In this document: one piece after another, positions 1 to 5,877 of the stretch
Position numbering within the stretch: position 1 is the first letter of the stretch
Layout of the letters: each line of letters begins with the position of its first letter
From: M3007 sp038327555
GTDB taxonomy: Bacteria > Bacteroidota > Bacteroidia > Chitinophagales > Saprospiraceae
Length of the DNA: 5,877 nt
Reading direction: 5' to 3'
Assembly: GCA_038327555.1 (NCBI GenBank)
Contig: JBBQLD010000315.1
Coordinates: 1 to 5,877, forward strand
Made by a program: the position numbers and the translations under genes
Notes under the pieces: model-generated
The model's database searches: none
What the model was told of the DNA's origin: nothing
The model's input: the letters and a program-made list of their open reading frames with translations, nothing else

Positions 1-1429
1 GGACGGCACAACCAGTGTTGCCCTCATGTTCGACTTCCTTTCCGGCTTCCATTCCAACCTCGATTATTACCTGCCTGACCGTGAAAAAGAAGGGTACGGC
101 GTGAGCCTTTTGGGCGTTGAATACGCCCGCGAAACGGGTTGCACACTCATTATCGCCATGGATTGTGGTATCAAAGGCCACAATCCAATTACACTTGCCA
201 AGACTTATGGCATTGATTTTATCGTGTGCGATCACCACTTGCCCGAAGGCGGTTTGCCCGATGCCGTGGCTTGCTTGGACCCAAAACGCGAAGACTGCCC
301 ATATCCTTACAAAGAACTCAGCGGCTGCGGCATCTCTTTCAAACTGGCCCAGGCCCTGGCGCTGCATCACAACACCCCTTCAGAAGAAATTGCCTCATTA
401 CTCGACCTTGTTGCCGTAAGCACAGCCTGTGACATTGTGCCGATGACGGGCGAAAATCGAATCTTCGCGCATTTCGGCTTGCAACGGCTCAATCGTGCTC
501 CACGCCTCGGACTCTGGGCCATGTGCCAGCGGATCAATCGTCCGCAACCCTTGGATATTACCGATGTAGTGTTTGGCATCGGCCCACTGATCAATGCCGC
601 CGGGCGACTCTCCGATGCACGCGAGGCCGTGCGCATGTTGCTCTCTGTGGATAAAAATAGCGCCCTGGAAAATGCCAGCAAACTCGTAACACGCAACAAG
701 GAACGCCGCGAAATGGACTTCTCCATGGCTGCGGAAGCGCATCGAAAATTCAGGGAGATGGCGGATTGGAGTGATCGCAAAAGCACGGTGCTTTTTGAAC
801 CGAATTGGCACAAAGGCATAATTGGGATCGTAGCCAGCCGCATCGTGGAGACTTTTCACAAGCCCACGGTGATCCTCACGGAAAGCAACGGGAAGGCGGT
901 TGGATCAGCCCGATCGGTCGCAGGATTTGATCTTTATGGGGCTTTGCAGCAGTGCGAAGACTTATTTACTACCTATGGCGGACACGCCCACGCTGCCGGG
1001 ATGCAAATGCCTTTGGAAAATGTAGATGCATTCATCGAACGGTTTGAAACAGTGGTGCGTCAATCCATTGCCCCTGAAATGGAGGATCCGAAAATTGAGG
1101 TTTCTACCAAAATTCGATTTGACGAGATCACACCTGAATTTTGGAAAATGCTGCATCGGTTTGAGCCGTTTGGCCCCCAAAATCTCAATCCGATTTTCTG
1201 GGCCGAGGAAGTTTCTGATTCGGGAAGAAGTAAATTACTGGCCAATAATCACGTCAAACTTTCTCTGCGTCAAGCAGGCAGCAAGGTTGAAATGACCGGT
1301 ATTGGATTTGGGCTCGGCAAGGCTTTTGAAGCGGTACAAGGGAAGACCTTTGGACTAATTTTCAACCTCCGCGAAGATGAATGGCAGGGCCAGCGGACGG
1401 TGAAGATTTATGCTAAGGATATGCGATGA
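1..1429 (+). CDS. recJ: Single-stranded-DNA-specific 5'-3' exonuclease RecJ, 5' end missing
   Basis: RecJ degrades single-stranded DNA 5' to 3' in RecF-pathway recombination, mismatch repair and fork processing, using a two-metal DHH active site in the cytoplasm. The reading frame is open from base 2 and begins DGTTSVAL, the end of the DYDVDG motif, so the gene runs off the left edge; the ATG at 26 is internal. About 475 residues are visible against a usual 560-580, so roughly 90-100 are missing. Counting from base 2: DCG at 54-56, DHH at 77-79, DLVAVSTACDIVP with its Asp residues at 135-144, the DHHA1 motif GGHAHAAGM at 326-334, and PFGPQNLNPIF at 389-399 leading into the C-terminal OB-like domain. 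All the motifs within reach are intact and no frameshift is seen. The gene ends at TGA 1427-1429 and converges with gldB. The family call is secure. Confidence 0.96.
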   Translation, partial: DGTTSVALMFDFLSGFHSNLDYYLPDREKEGYGVSLLGVEYARETGCTLIIAMDCGIKGHNPITLAKTYGIDFIVCDHHLPEGGLPDAVACLDPKREDCPYPYKELSGCGISFKLAQALALHHNTPSEEIASLLDLVAVSTACDIVPMTGENRIFAHFGLQRLNRAPRLGLWAMCQRINRPQPLDITDVVFGIGPLINAAGRLSDAREAVRMLLSVDKNSALENASKLVTRNKERREMDFSMAAEAHRKFREMADWSDRKSTVLFEPNWHKGIIGIVASRIVETFHKPTVILTESNGKAVGSARSVAGFDLYGALQQCEDLFTTYGGHAHAAGMQMPLENVDAFIERFETVVRQSIAPEMEDPKIEVSTKIRFDEITPEFWKMLHRFEPFGPQNLNPIFWAEEVSDSGRSKLLANNHVKLSLRQAGSKVEMTGIGFGLGKAFEAVQGKTFGLIFNLREDEWQGQRTVKIYAKDMR

Positions 1430-1472
1430 TTAAGCAACGTAAGAGGCTCTTCTGAAGCTTGCGGTTTATGAT

Positions 1473-1520
1473 AATGGGATTTCGTGTAAAGGAGTTGCTT
1501 TGCACGAAAACCCATTTTTT
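1473..1520 (+). terminator. Intrinsic terminator of recJ
   Basis: A long stem pairs 1473-1491 with 1498-1516 around a six-base loop (1492-1497). Of 19 positions, one is an A/A mismatch (1479/1510) and one a G-U wobble (1487/1502). The 3' arm runs into six T residues (1515-1520). It lies 43 bases after the recJ stop, the expected place for a Rho-independent terminator. Read on the - strand, the hairpin is not followed by a T run, so it should mainly stop recJ transcription, though the stem could also hinder transcription arriving from gldB. Confidence 0.85.
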
Positions 1521-1589
1521 AGCTTACAGACCTTCAAAATAAACGATCCTGTAATAGTCAATCAAAAAATCAATCTTACCACTGCAAGC

Positions 1590-2618
1590 CTAATCCCGTT
1601 TAGGCTTATACTTCGCCAATTCCAAAAATTTCTGGGCATCTGTCATTTGAAGCAACTGCTCCATGGTAGTGTTTGGATAGCGTTTCATGTAAGACCGAAC
1701 GATTTGCAAACCCATCCAGCTGCCGATTTCGCCGGGCGCTTCCTGGAAAATAGCTGGTGCGTTTGGACTAGGCGTCACTAGTTTTCGAATTTTGTCAAAG
1801 TCGGTAGAATACAACAGTTTTTCGCTGAGCATCCGCGCCCAAACCGCTGCTTCGTTGACATAGCAGCCTTCCATTTGTTTGCGGGTATACCCCATTTTCA
1901 AGCTGTCGGCCACCTCAGGTAAGAGGCAATCTCCGATGTAAAGTTGCTTGCCGTTGTGCAACATCAAATCAAGCAGCCGTTGGCCGGGTGGCCCGTCCGT
2001 GCAATTTTGGGCAATTGCTTTGCTCAATCTTACGGTGATGTAGTCCTTTTGAAACTGCCGCCGCATGAAGTATGGAAAAACCTCAGGGTCGTAACCAGGG
2101 TAGTTTTCGCCCAAAAACATATCCAGCCCTATACCACAAAGACTATCGCCCGCCGTGAAGGCATCGGTGGCATATTCCGAAATCATTGTGATGACCTGTG
2201 GCACCGGTTTTTTCGGGAAATAATACTTGTAATAGCGGAACATCTGGGTCAAATCCTTTTCGAGCCAGCTCAAATCACCGTACACCTGCTGTACCGTGTC
2301 GTTCAGGTAACGCACCTGCGGAATGGCAAGAAACCCAGCCAATGCTTCACGCGGGGTCTCGCTGCGGTTCGATTGATCGTGGATGATTTCGTTGCAAAAA
2401 AGCGGGAGCATCACGGGGTATATCCTCAGCAGATTTTGCATGCCCATTTGAAGTTGAGACGTGTCGAGCGCGAAAATATCTTGTTCAAAACGAAGGAGTT
2501 GCAAGTCTACTTTGATATCCGCCACATTGGGCCGAGGCGTGCGATTATCGTCACCGCAAGCATTAAAAATCAGGAGCGAGAGGGCAAAAAGGAGCGAAAA
2601 AGGAGTGCTTAATTTCAA
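1590..2618 (-). CDS. gldB: Gliding motility lipoprotein GldB, TTG start
   Basis: GldB is a lipoprotein of Bacteroidota required for gliding in Flavobacterium johnsoniae; its biochemical role is not settled. Taken from a TTG at 2618 the protein has 342 residues, close to the usual 310-330. Residues 1-21 form a lipoprotein signal: MKLS, a hydrophobic stretch, then FNAC with Cys21 as the lipidated residue. Family landmarks are DLQLLRFEQDIFALD after the signal, FLGENYPGYDPE from 168, a run with LYIGDCLLPEVADSLKMGYT and NEAAVWARMLSEKLLYS, and the C-terminal block GSWMGLQIVRSYMKR through KYKPKR at 299-341. The same frame is open to an ATG at 2756, but those 46 extra residues translate the 55-base hairpin and the promoter, and they would bury the signal peptide. 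No in-frame ATG or GTG lies nearer the signal, and no Shine-Dalgarno is evident, which is common in this phylum. The gene converges on recJ. Family call strong, exact start likely. Confidence 0.88.
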   Translation of the reverse strand: MKLSTPFSLLFALSLLIFNACGDDNRTPRPNVADIKVDLQLLRFEQDIFALDTSQLQMGMQNLLRIYPVMLPLFCNEIIHDQSNRSETPREALAGFLAIPQVRYLNDTVQQVYGDLSWLEKDLTQMFRYYKYYFPKKPVPQVITMISEYATDAFTAGDSLCGIGLDMFLGENYPGYDPEVFPYFMRRQFQKDYITVRLSKAIAQNCTDGPPGQRLLDLMLHNGKQLYIGDCLLPEVADSLKMGYTRKQMEGCYVNEAAVWARMLSEKLLYSTDFDKIRKLVTPSPNAPAIFQEAPGEIGSWMGLQIVRSYMKRYPNTTMEQLLQMTDAQKFLELAKYKPKRD

Positions 2619-2655
2619 AATTTTGGAACAAATTAGTGGGCTGAATTTGAAGGGG

Positions 2656-2683
2656 CAAAGGTAGGTAACGGTTGCTTTTTCAA
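2656..2683 (-). promoter_or_regulatory. Bacteroidota-type promoter of gldB
   Basis: Read on the - strand, TTG (2683-2681), a 17-base spacer and TACCTTTG (2663-2656) match the Bacteroidota sigma consensus, a TTG-type -33 element and a TAnnTTTG -7 element. Transcription would begin near 2650, leaving a leader of about 30 bases before the TTG start of gldB. The element sits inside the apparent N-terminal extension of the longer reading frame, which argues against that longer start. The 55-base hairpin ends only three bases upstream of the -33 element. Confidence 0.65.
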
Positions 2684-2686
2684 TGT

Positions 2687-2741
2687 GTTGTATACTACAA
2701 TAGGAGCTTGCCTGTGGCAAGCTCCTATTGTAGTATACAAC
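2687..2741. repeat. Perfect 26-bp inverted repeat with 3-base loop
   Basis: Bases 2687-2712 are the exact reverse complement of 2716-2741, with loop TGT at 2713-2715: 26 of 26 pairs and no mismatch. The centre is GC-richer (GGAGCTTGCC) and the outer part AT-rich with a GTATAC palindrome. Neither strand has a T run after the stem, so it is not a standard intrinsic terminator. It lies between the 3' end of the dipeptidyl peptidase III gene and the gldB promoter. Possible natures are a REP-like or miniature mobile palindrome, a read-through-blocking or 3'-end-stabilising hairpin, or a protein-binding or cruciform site. No transposase, and no second copy that I could find, is present in the window. 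Confidence 0.9.
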
Positions 2742-2769
2742 GAGTGATTGTGTCAAAAGGGTTTAGACC

Positions 2770-2788
2770 AAAAAATGGGGTAACACCC
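2770..2788 (-). terminator. Weak intrinsic terminator after dipeptidyl peptidase III
   Basis: On the - strand, GGGT-GTT-ACCC (2788-2778) forms a short 4-bp stem, followed two bases later by six U residues (2775-2770). It lies about 36 bases past the stop codon of the dipeptidyl peptidase III gene. The stem is short, so efficiency is doubtful, but placement and U tract fit a terminator. The larger hairpin further along at 2741-2687 could act with it. Confidence 0.4.
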
Positions 2789-2798
2789 TTATATTCCT

Positions 2799-2820
2799 AA
2801 GACGAAATAAATTTCGTTTT
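2799..2820. repeat. 10-bp inverted repeat just behind the dipeptidyl peptidase III stop
   Basis: Arms 2799-2808 and 2811-2820 (AAGACGAAAT and ATTTCGTTTT) pair with one G-T position; the realistic hairpin has nine pairs and a four-base loop. It begins three bases after the stop codon on the - strand. Its T run lies on the + strand side, where no gene reads into it, so a role in protecting the 3' end of the mRNA is as likely as termination. Function is not shown by the sequence. Confidence 0.5.
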
Positions 2821-2823
2821 ACC

Positions 2824-4869
2824 TTAATTCTTCACCGGCAAGAAACTGTACTGCTTTCCATAGCGCAGCATCTGTTTTACAAAATCATATTCGCGCTCCA
2901 CTTTCACCTCAATGATATTACCATTGGCATCTTTTTCGGCAACCAAATTGGGTTGCACGAAACCAGAATAGGCTTTGGTAGGCATTGCAGCGTAACGACT
3001 TTTGACCTCTGCTCCAGTAACCTTGTCCGTTTTTACGCCGTAGGTTTCCACCAATGCCTCTGCTGCCTTAAAATCTCCCTCCGACTTAATCCGTTGAATT
3101 TCAGCCAGTAATTGACCAAAAAGCACCCTTAGTTTTGCGTAATCGCGGATATCGTAGAACGTTTTGCCGTTGCGAACCTCCTTAACAATTACATTTTCTG
3201 CCTTACCCTTTTCAAAAGCCCAGGCGCCCACAAGCTGGCGGTTACGCATGTGGTCTTCTTCAATGTCAGCACCTGCTGGAAGGCGGCGGAGTTGCTGGAG
3301 CAAGCCATTCCGAATATACTGGTCGTAGGCGGCCTTATAAGCATTTGCGTCAGGTAGCAGCCCCCATTCGATGAGTTTTGGATCAGGCATATAGTATAGT
3401 GCCACCAAGTCTGCGCGACCTTCTTCCAACGTACTGGAATAATGCTTGAGGGTTACGTTTGGCTCGGCTACACCTGGATTAAGTTGACCGCTTGCATGGC
3501 CAATAACTTCGTGGAGTGCCGTGTGCATCTTACCGCAGACTTCGCCGTATTTTTTTGAATATTCGATTTCTTCAGGATCATTGGCAAATTCCTGCAAGGC
3601 AAGTGCGCCTCCTACTTTGGAGTAAGCATTTTCAATGTTGTTCAGGCTGACAGATTTTGAGCCCATTTCGCGAATCCAGTTGGAATTGGGCAGATTTACA
3701 CCGATTGGGGTGTTCGGAGCACAATCCCCCCCTTCCATGGCCACGTTGATCACCCTATACGAAACGCCCTTAACTTCTTTCTTTTTATGTGCGGCAGCAA
3801 TAGTAGAATTATCTTCAAAGTACTGGGCATTCTTGCTGACAATGGCCATTTTTTCGGTAGCATCCGGGTCATTGTATTGCACCATAGCTTCAAAATTAGC
3901 CTTATAGCCCTTCGGATCGTGGTAGACTTCAATGAAGCCGTTGATCGCGTCGATGGTGCTCTCGGTGTCTTTTACCCATTCGATGTTATATTCGTCGAAG
4001 GTTTTTAAATCGCCTGATTTGTAGTAGGATACCAGAAGGCCCAGGGCTTTCTTTTGTTGGTCATTATCAGCGAATGGGATGGCTTTTTCGAGATTTTCAG
4101 TGATTTTATCAATCGCTGGGCCGTACATTCCACCAGATTTCCACACGATTTCTTTCAATATGCCCTCGTCTTTCACGAGTTTGGAATTGAGGCCAAACAT
4201 CGGGGCCTTTTCACCTGCCGCTTTCAATTTGTCCTTATAAAACTTGTCCACCTCATTTGCGGTCACACCCTCATAAAAATTTACGGAAGAATTAAGCACT
4301 ACATCTGGACCGTCTTTGCTTGTACGCTTGGGCATCACAGCGGGGTCGAACATGACAGGAATCAGCGTGTGCTGAATGTCTGCGACCGGCATAGGCAGCG
4401 CAGCAGCGTCGCAGCCTTGCACGAGTGTCATGAAGTATTCTTTTGAGCAGCCGGGGAGCATTTTCACCTCGTTGTAGTGGTGATGAATGCCGTTGGAAAA
4501 CCAAACACGCTTGGCATATACCTCAAAAGCTTTCCAATCAGCGGTGTTTTTATCGCCTTTGTAAGAAGTGTAAATAGCTTCCAGGGTTTTGCGAACAGCG
4601 AGATTGTGGCGGCAATGCTGATCATAGATGATATCACGACCGGCGAGGGTGGCTTCGCTGAGGTAATAGATAAAGGTTTTCTGACGGATAGAAAGTTTGT
4701 CAAAACCAGGGAGATCGTACCACAGAATTTGAAGATCGGCAAAAGTGTCGAGTAACACCTTATCCGCCATCGATGCGGGTTCGGGAGTGGTTGTTGGCGA
4801 AGTCTTTTTTTCACCGCAGGCAAATGCAGTCAAGAGCAACGAAAGGAAAAGAATGTGTGTGAATTTCAT
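2824..4869 (-). CDS. Dipeptidyl peptidase III (M49 zinc metallopeptidase), lipoprotein form
   Basis: This 681-residue protein belongs to the M49 family, which removes dipeptides from the N-terminus of oligopeptides using one zinc ion. The M49 signature HEXXGH appears as HEVIGH at 453-458 (two zinc His and the catalytic Glu). It is followed by EEGRAD at 482-487, which supplies the third, Glu, zinc ligand. The conserved GDCAPNTPIGVNLPNSNW block (about 380-400) lies in the catalytic domain. Length fits the bacterial form of about 675 residues. Residues 1-18 are a lipoprotein signal ending TAFAC, with Cys18 lipidated, and a Lys/Ser/Thr/Pro-rich linker follows. The enzyme is therefore expected in the periplasm or anchored to the outer membrane, unlike the cytosolic eukaryotic enzyme. 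Start ATG 4869 is chosen because it gives the complete signal; stop TAA. It appears to be transcribed alone, with a promoter-like element upstream. Likely role: breakdown of imported or envelope peptides (inference). Confidence 0.94.
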   Translation of the reverse strand: MKFTHILFLSLLLTAFACGEKKTSPTTTPEPASMADKVLLDTFADLQILWYDLPGFDKLSIRQKTFIYYLSEATLAGRDIIYDQHCRHNLAVRKTLEAIYTSYKGDKNTADWKAFEVYAKRVWFSNGIHHHYNEVKMLPGCSKEYFMTLVQGCDAAALPMPVADIQHTLIPVMFDPAVMPKRTSKDGPDVVLNSSVNFYEGVTANEVDKFYKDKLKAAGEKAPMFGLNSKLVKDEGILKEIVWKSGGMYGPAIDKITENLEKAIPFADNDQQKKALGLLVSYYKSGDLKTFDEYNIEWVKDTESTIDAINGFIEVYHDPKGYKANFEAMVQYNDPDATEKMAIVSKNAQYFEDNSTIAAAHKKKEVKGVSYRVINVAMEGGDCAPNTPIGVNLPNSNWIREMGSKSVSLNNIENAYSKVGGALALQEFANDPEEIEYSKKYGEVCGKMHTALHEVIGHASGQLNPGVAEPNVTLKHYSSTLEEGRADLVALYYMPDPKLIEWGLLPDANAYKAAYDQYIRNGLLQQLRRLPAGADIEEDHMRNRQLVGAWAFEKGKAENVIVKEVRNGKTFYDIRDYAKLRVLFGQLLAEIQRIKSEGDFKAAEALVETYGVKTDKVTGAEVKSRYAAMPTKAYSGFVQPNLVAEKDANGNIIEVKVEREYDFVKQMLRYGKQYSFLPVKN

Positions 4870-4925
4870 TGAATCAATGAATTGAGTATGCGAAATGTTT
4901 GAATTGGAATGATCTTATGGGCGGG

Positions 4926-4955
4926 CAAAATTACAACGTCCCGAAGCCAGAGCAT
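4926..4955 (-). promoter_or_regulatory. Probable promoter of the dipeptidyl peptidase III gene
   Basis: TAATTTTG on the - strand (4933-4926) matches the Bacteroidota -7 consensus TAnnTTTG. The -33 region is weak: ATG at 4955-4953, 19 bases upstream, differs from TTG by one base. Transcription would begin near 4919, giving a leader of about 50 bases to the ATG at 4869. The rest of the 153-base gap (4870-5022) holds only a small ATGCA-CCC-TGCAT palindrome at 4973-4985. Confidence 0.5.
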
Positions 4956-5022
4956 CCCGCCCTACTCTGCTGATGCACCCTGCATTGCTCCAATTTGTCG
5001 GAAAAGCGATCAAATTTAGTGA

Positions 5023-5877
5023 TCATGACTTGCTTCCCAGCTTCTTCAACAAATCCGGCAATTGCCGCAAAGCAACCAACTCCCGATACTTCGTGCGCGC
5101 TTCATCGACAGGAATGCCAAAATAGGCTTTTCCACCCTCCAAATCTTTAGAAACCCCAGATTTTGCCGACACCACTGCGCCCTGCCCAATGTGCAGTGCC
5201 TGCGCTACACCGACCTGACCGTACAACACCACATTGTCTTCCACCACCGTCTTACCGCCGATACCGACCTGCCCGGCAAAGAGGCAGTTTTTACCGATCA
5301 CCGCGCCATGGCCAATGTGAATTTGGCAATCCAGTTTTGAACCTTCGCCAATGATCGTATCGCCACTTACACCCTTCGCAATGGTACATCCTGCCCCAAT
5401 ATCGACTTGGTTTTCTAGAATCACTCGTCCGCCGCTGCGCCATTTTTGAAACGAGCCATCGGGTAGTTTTTTGAAATAAAAAGCGTCTGGGCCAATAATG
5501 GCGCCCGGGCCAATAATACAATGCTCGCCAATGGTGGTGTATTCGCCGATGTAAGCATTGGCTTGAATATAGGAATGTGCCCCGATGCGCACATTGGCCG
5601 CAATGATTACGCCGGGCTCAATAATGGCCGTAGGGTGGATATCGGCACGAGCACTAATCGTTTCCGTCAAGGGTTCGAATGGACGATGTTCCCGAATCAG
5701 GGTATCGTACACTTCGAATGGATTTTCGACAATCAGAATCACCTTACCGGGCGGGCATTCAACGGGCGCATTTAACAAAAGTACCGTAGCTTCGCTCTCG
5801 AGGGTTTTCTGAAAATATTTTTTTACGTCGGAAAACGCCACATCGCCGGGTCGGACTTTGTGAATTTCGTTGATACC
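5023..5877 (-). CDS. lpxD: LpxD-like UDP-3-O-acylglucosamine N-acyltransferase, 5' end missing
   Basis: LpxD transfers a 3-hydroxyacyl chain from acyl carrier protein to the amine of UDP-3-O-acylglucosamine, the third step of lipid A synthesis, in the cytoplasm. The frame is open to the right edge, where GINEIHKVRPGDVAF matches the N-terminal uridine-binding domain. The GTG at 5841 is therefore internal, and roughly 25-30 residues lie outside. About 284 residues are visible. After the N-terminal domain comes a left-handed beta-helix of hexapeptide repeats (for example IIEPGVIIAANVRIGAHSYI and IIGPGAIIGPDAF). The QIHIGHGAVIG segment places the likely catalytic His in the GHG at codon 5310-5308. 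The second conserved His (the GH in GQVGIAGH of typical LpxD) reads QA here. The short length and the INEIHKV start resemble the second LpxD-type paralogue of many Bacteroidota, which I recall as lying beside efp and sucD. The LpxD-like fold is secure; the exact substrate is less so. Confidence 0.88.
   Translation of the reverse strand, partial: GINEIHKVRPGDVAFSDVKKYFQKTLESEATVLLLNAPVECPPGKVILIVENPFEVYDTLIREHRPFEPLTETISARADIHPTAIIEPGVIIAANVRIGAHSYIQANAYIGEYTTIGEHCIIGPGAIIGPDAFYFKKLPDGSFQKWRSGGRVILENQVDIGAGCTIAKGVSGDTIIGEGSKLDCQIHIGHGAVIGKNCLFAGQVGIGGKTVVEDNVVLYGQVGVAQALHIGQGAVVSAKSGVSKDLEGGKAYFGIPVDEARTKYRELVALRQLPDLLKKLGSKS

Noticed and set aside
26..28. ATG at 26 as the start of recJ
   Set aside because: The frame continues to base 2 with DGTTSVAL, part of the conserved RecJ DYDVDG region, so this ATG is internal.
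1586..1607. AAGCCTAA...TTAGGCTT inverted repeat at the gldB stop codon, a possible gldB terminator
   Set aside because: The stem is only 8 bp, it overlaps the last codons and the stop, and the nearest T run on the - strand is more than ten bases further on.
1500..1781. + strand open frame of 93 codons after recJ
   Set aside because: It begins inside the 3' arm of the recJ terminator hairpin and overlaps the gldB 3' end in antisense; there is no family resemblance.
1944..2612. Long + strand open frame of 222 codons
   Set aside because: It lies wholly antisense to gldB, shows no recognisable domain, and its composition is explained by the complement of the GldB codons.
4054..4446. + strand open frame of 130 codons inside the peptidase gene
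   Set aside because: Antisense shadow of the dipeptidyl peptidase III gene, whose own frame is fully explained by M49 motifs.
5008..5024. GATCA-N7-TGATC hairpin at the lpxD-like stop codon as a terminator
   Set aside because: A five-pair AT-rich stem overlapping the stop, with only four T residues two bases later, is too weak to call.
5839..5841. GTG at 5841 as the start of the lpxD-like gene
   Set aside because: Twelve in-frame codons to its right encode GINEIHKVRPGD, conserved LpxD N-terminal sequence, so the true start lies beyond the window.
1..5877. A new defence, mobile or biosynthetic system spanning the window
   Set aside because: All four genes belong to recognised housekeeping or envelope families, coding style looks even throughout, and no transposase, direct-repeat array, toxin-antitoxin pair or RNA gene is visible.

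Overview
The window looks like a chromosomal segment from a Bacteroidota bacterium, plausibly a Saprospiraceae or Cytophaga-like lineage. The evidence is a GldB-family gliding lipoprotein, a lipoprotein form of dipeptidyl peptidase III, a short LpxD-like acyltransferase of the Bacteroidota type, and promoter-like sequences matching the Bacteroidota -7 consensus TAnnTTTG. Genus and species cannot be set from the sequence alone.

Layout, left to right: (1) the 3' portion of recJ on the + strand, cut by the left edge in the DYDVDG motif and followed about 40 bases later by a strong intrinsic terminator; (2) gldB on the - strand, converging on recJ; (3) a spacer of about 200 bases with the likely gldB promoter, a perfect 26-bp inverted repeat (55-base hairpin) and terminator-like structures behind the next gene; (4) an M49 dipeptidyl peptidase III lipoprotein on the - strand; (5) a 153-base spacer with a probable promoter for it; (6) an lpxD-like gene on the - strand, running off the right edge.

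The genes are mainly housekeeping or envelope functions: recombination and repair exonuclease, outer-membrane or periplasmic lipoproteins, and lipid A-type N-acylation. The three - strand genes point the same way. However, both internal gaps exceed 150 bases and each holds a promoter-like element, so they look like separate transcription units rather than one operon. No CRISPR array, tRNA, rRNA, transposase or defence system is visible.

Three points change a naive annotation. recJ and the lpxD-like gene are both edge-truncated, and their first in-window start codons are internal. gldB very probably starts at a TTG (2618) rather than the upstream ATG (2756), because the longer frame would translate through both the hairpin and the promoter. 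The perfect hairpin at 2687-2741 is the most unexplained element in the window.
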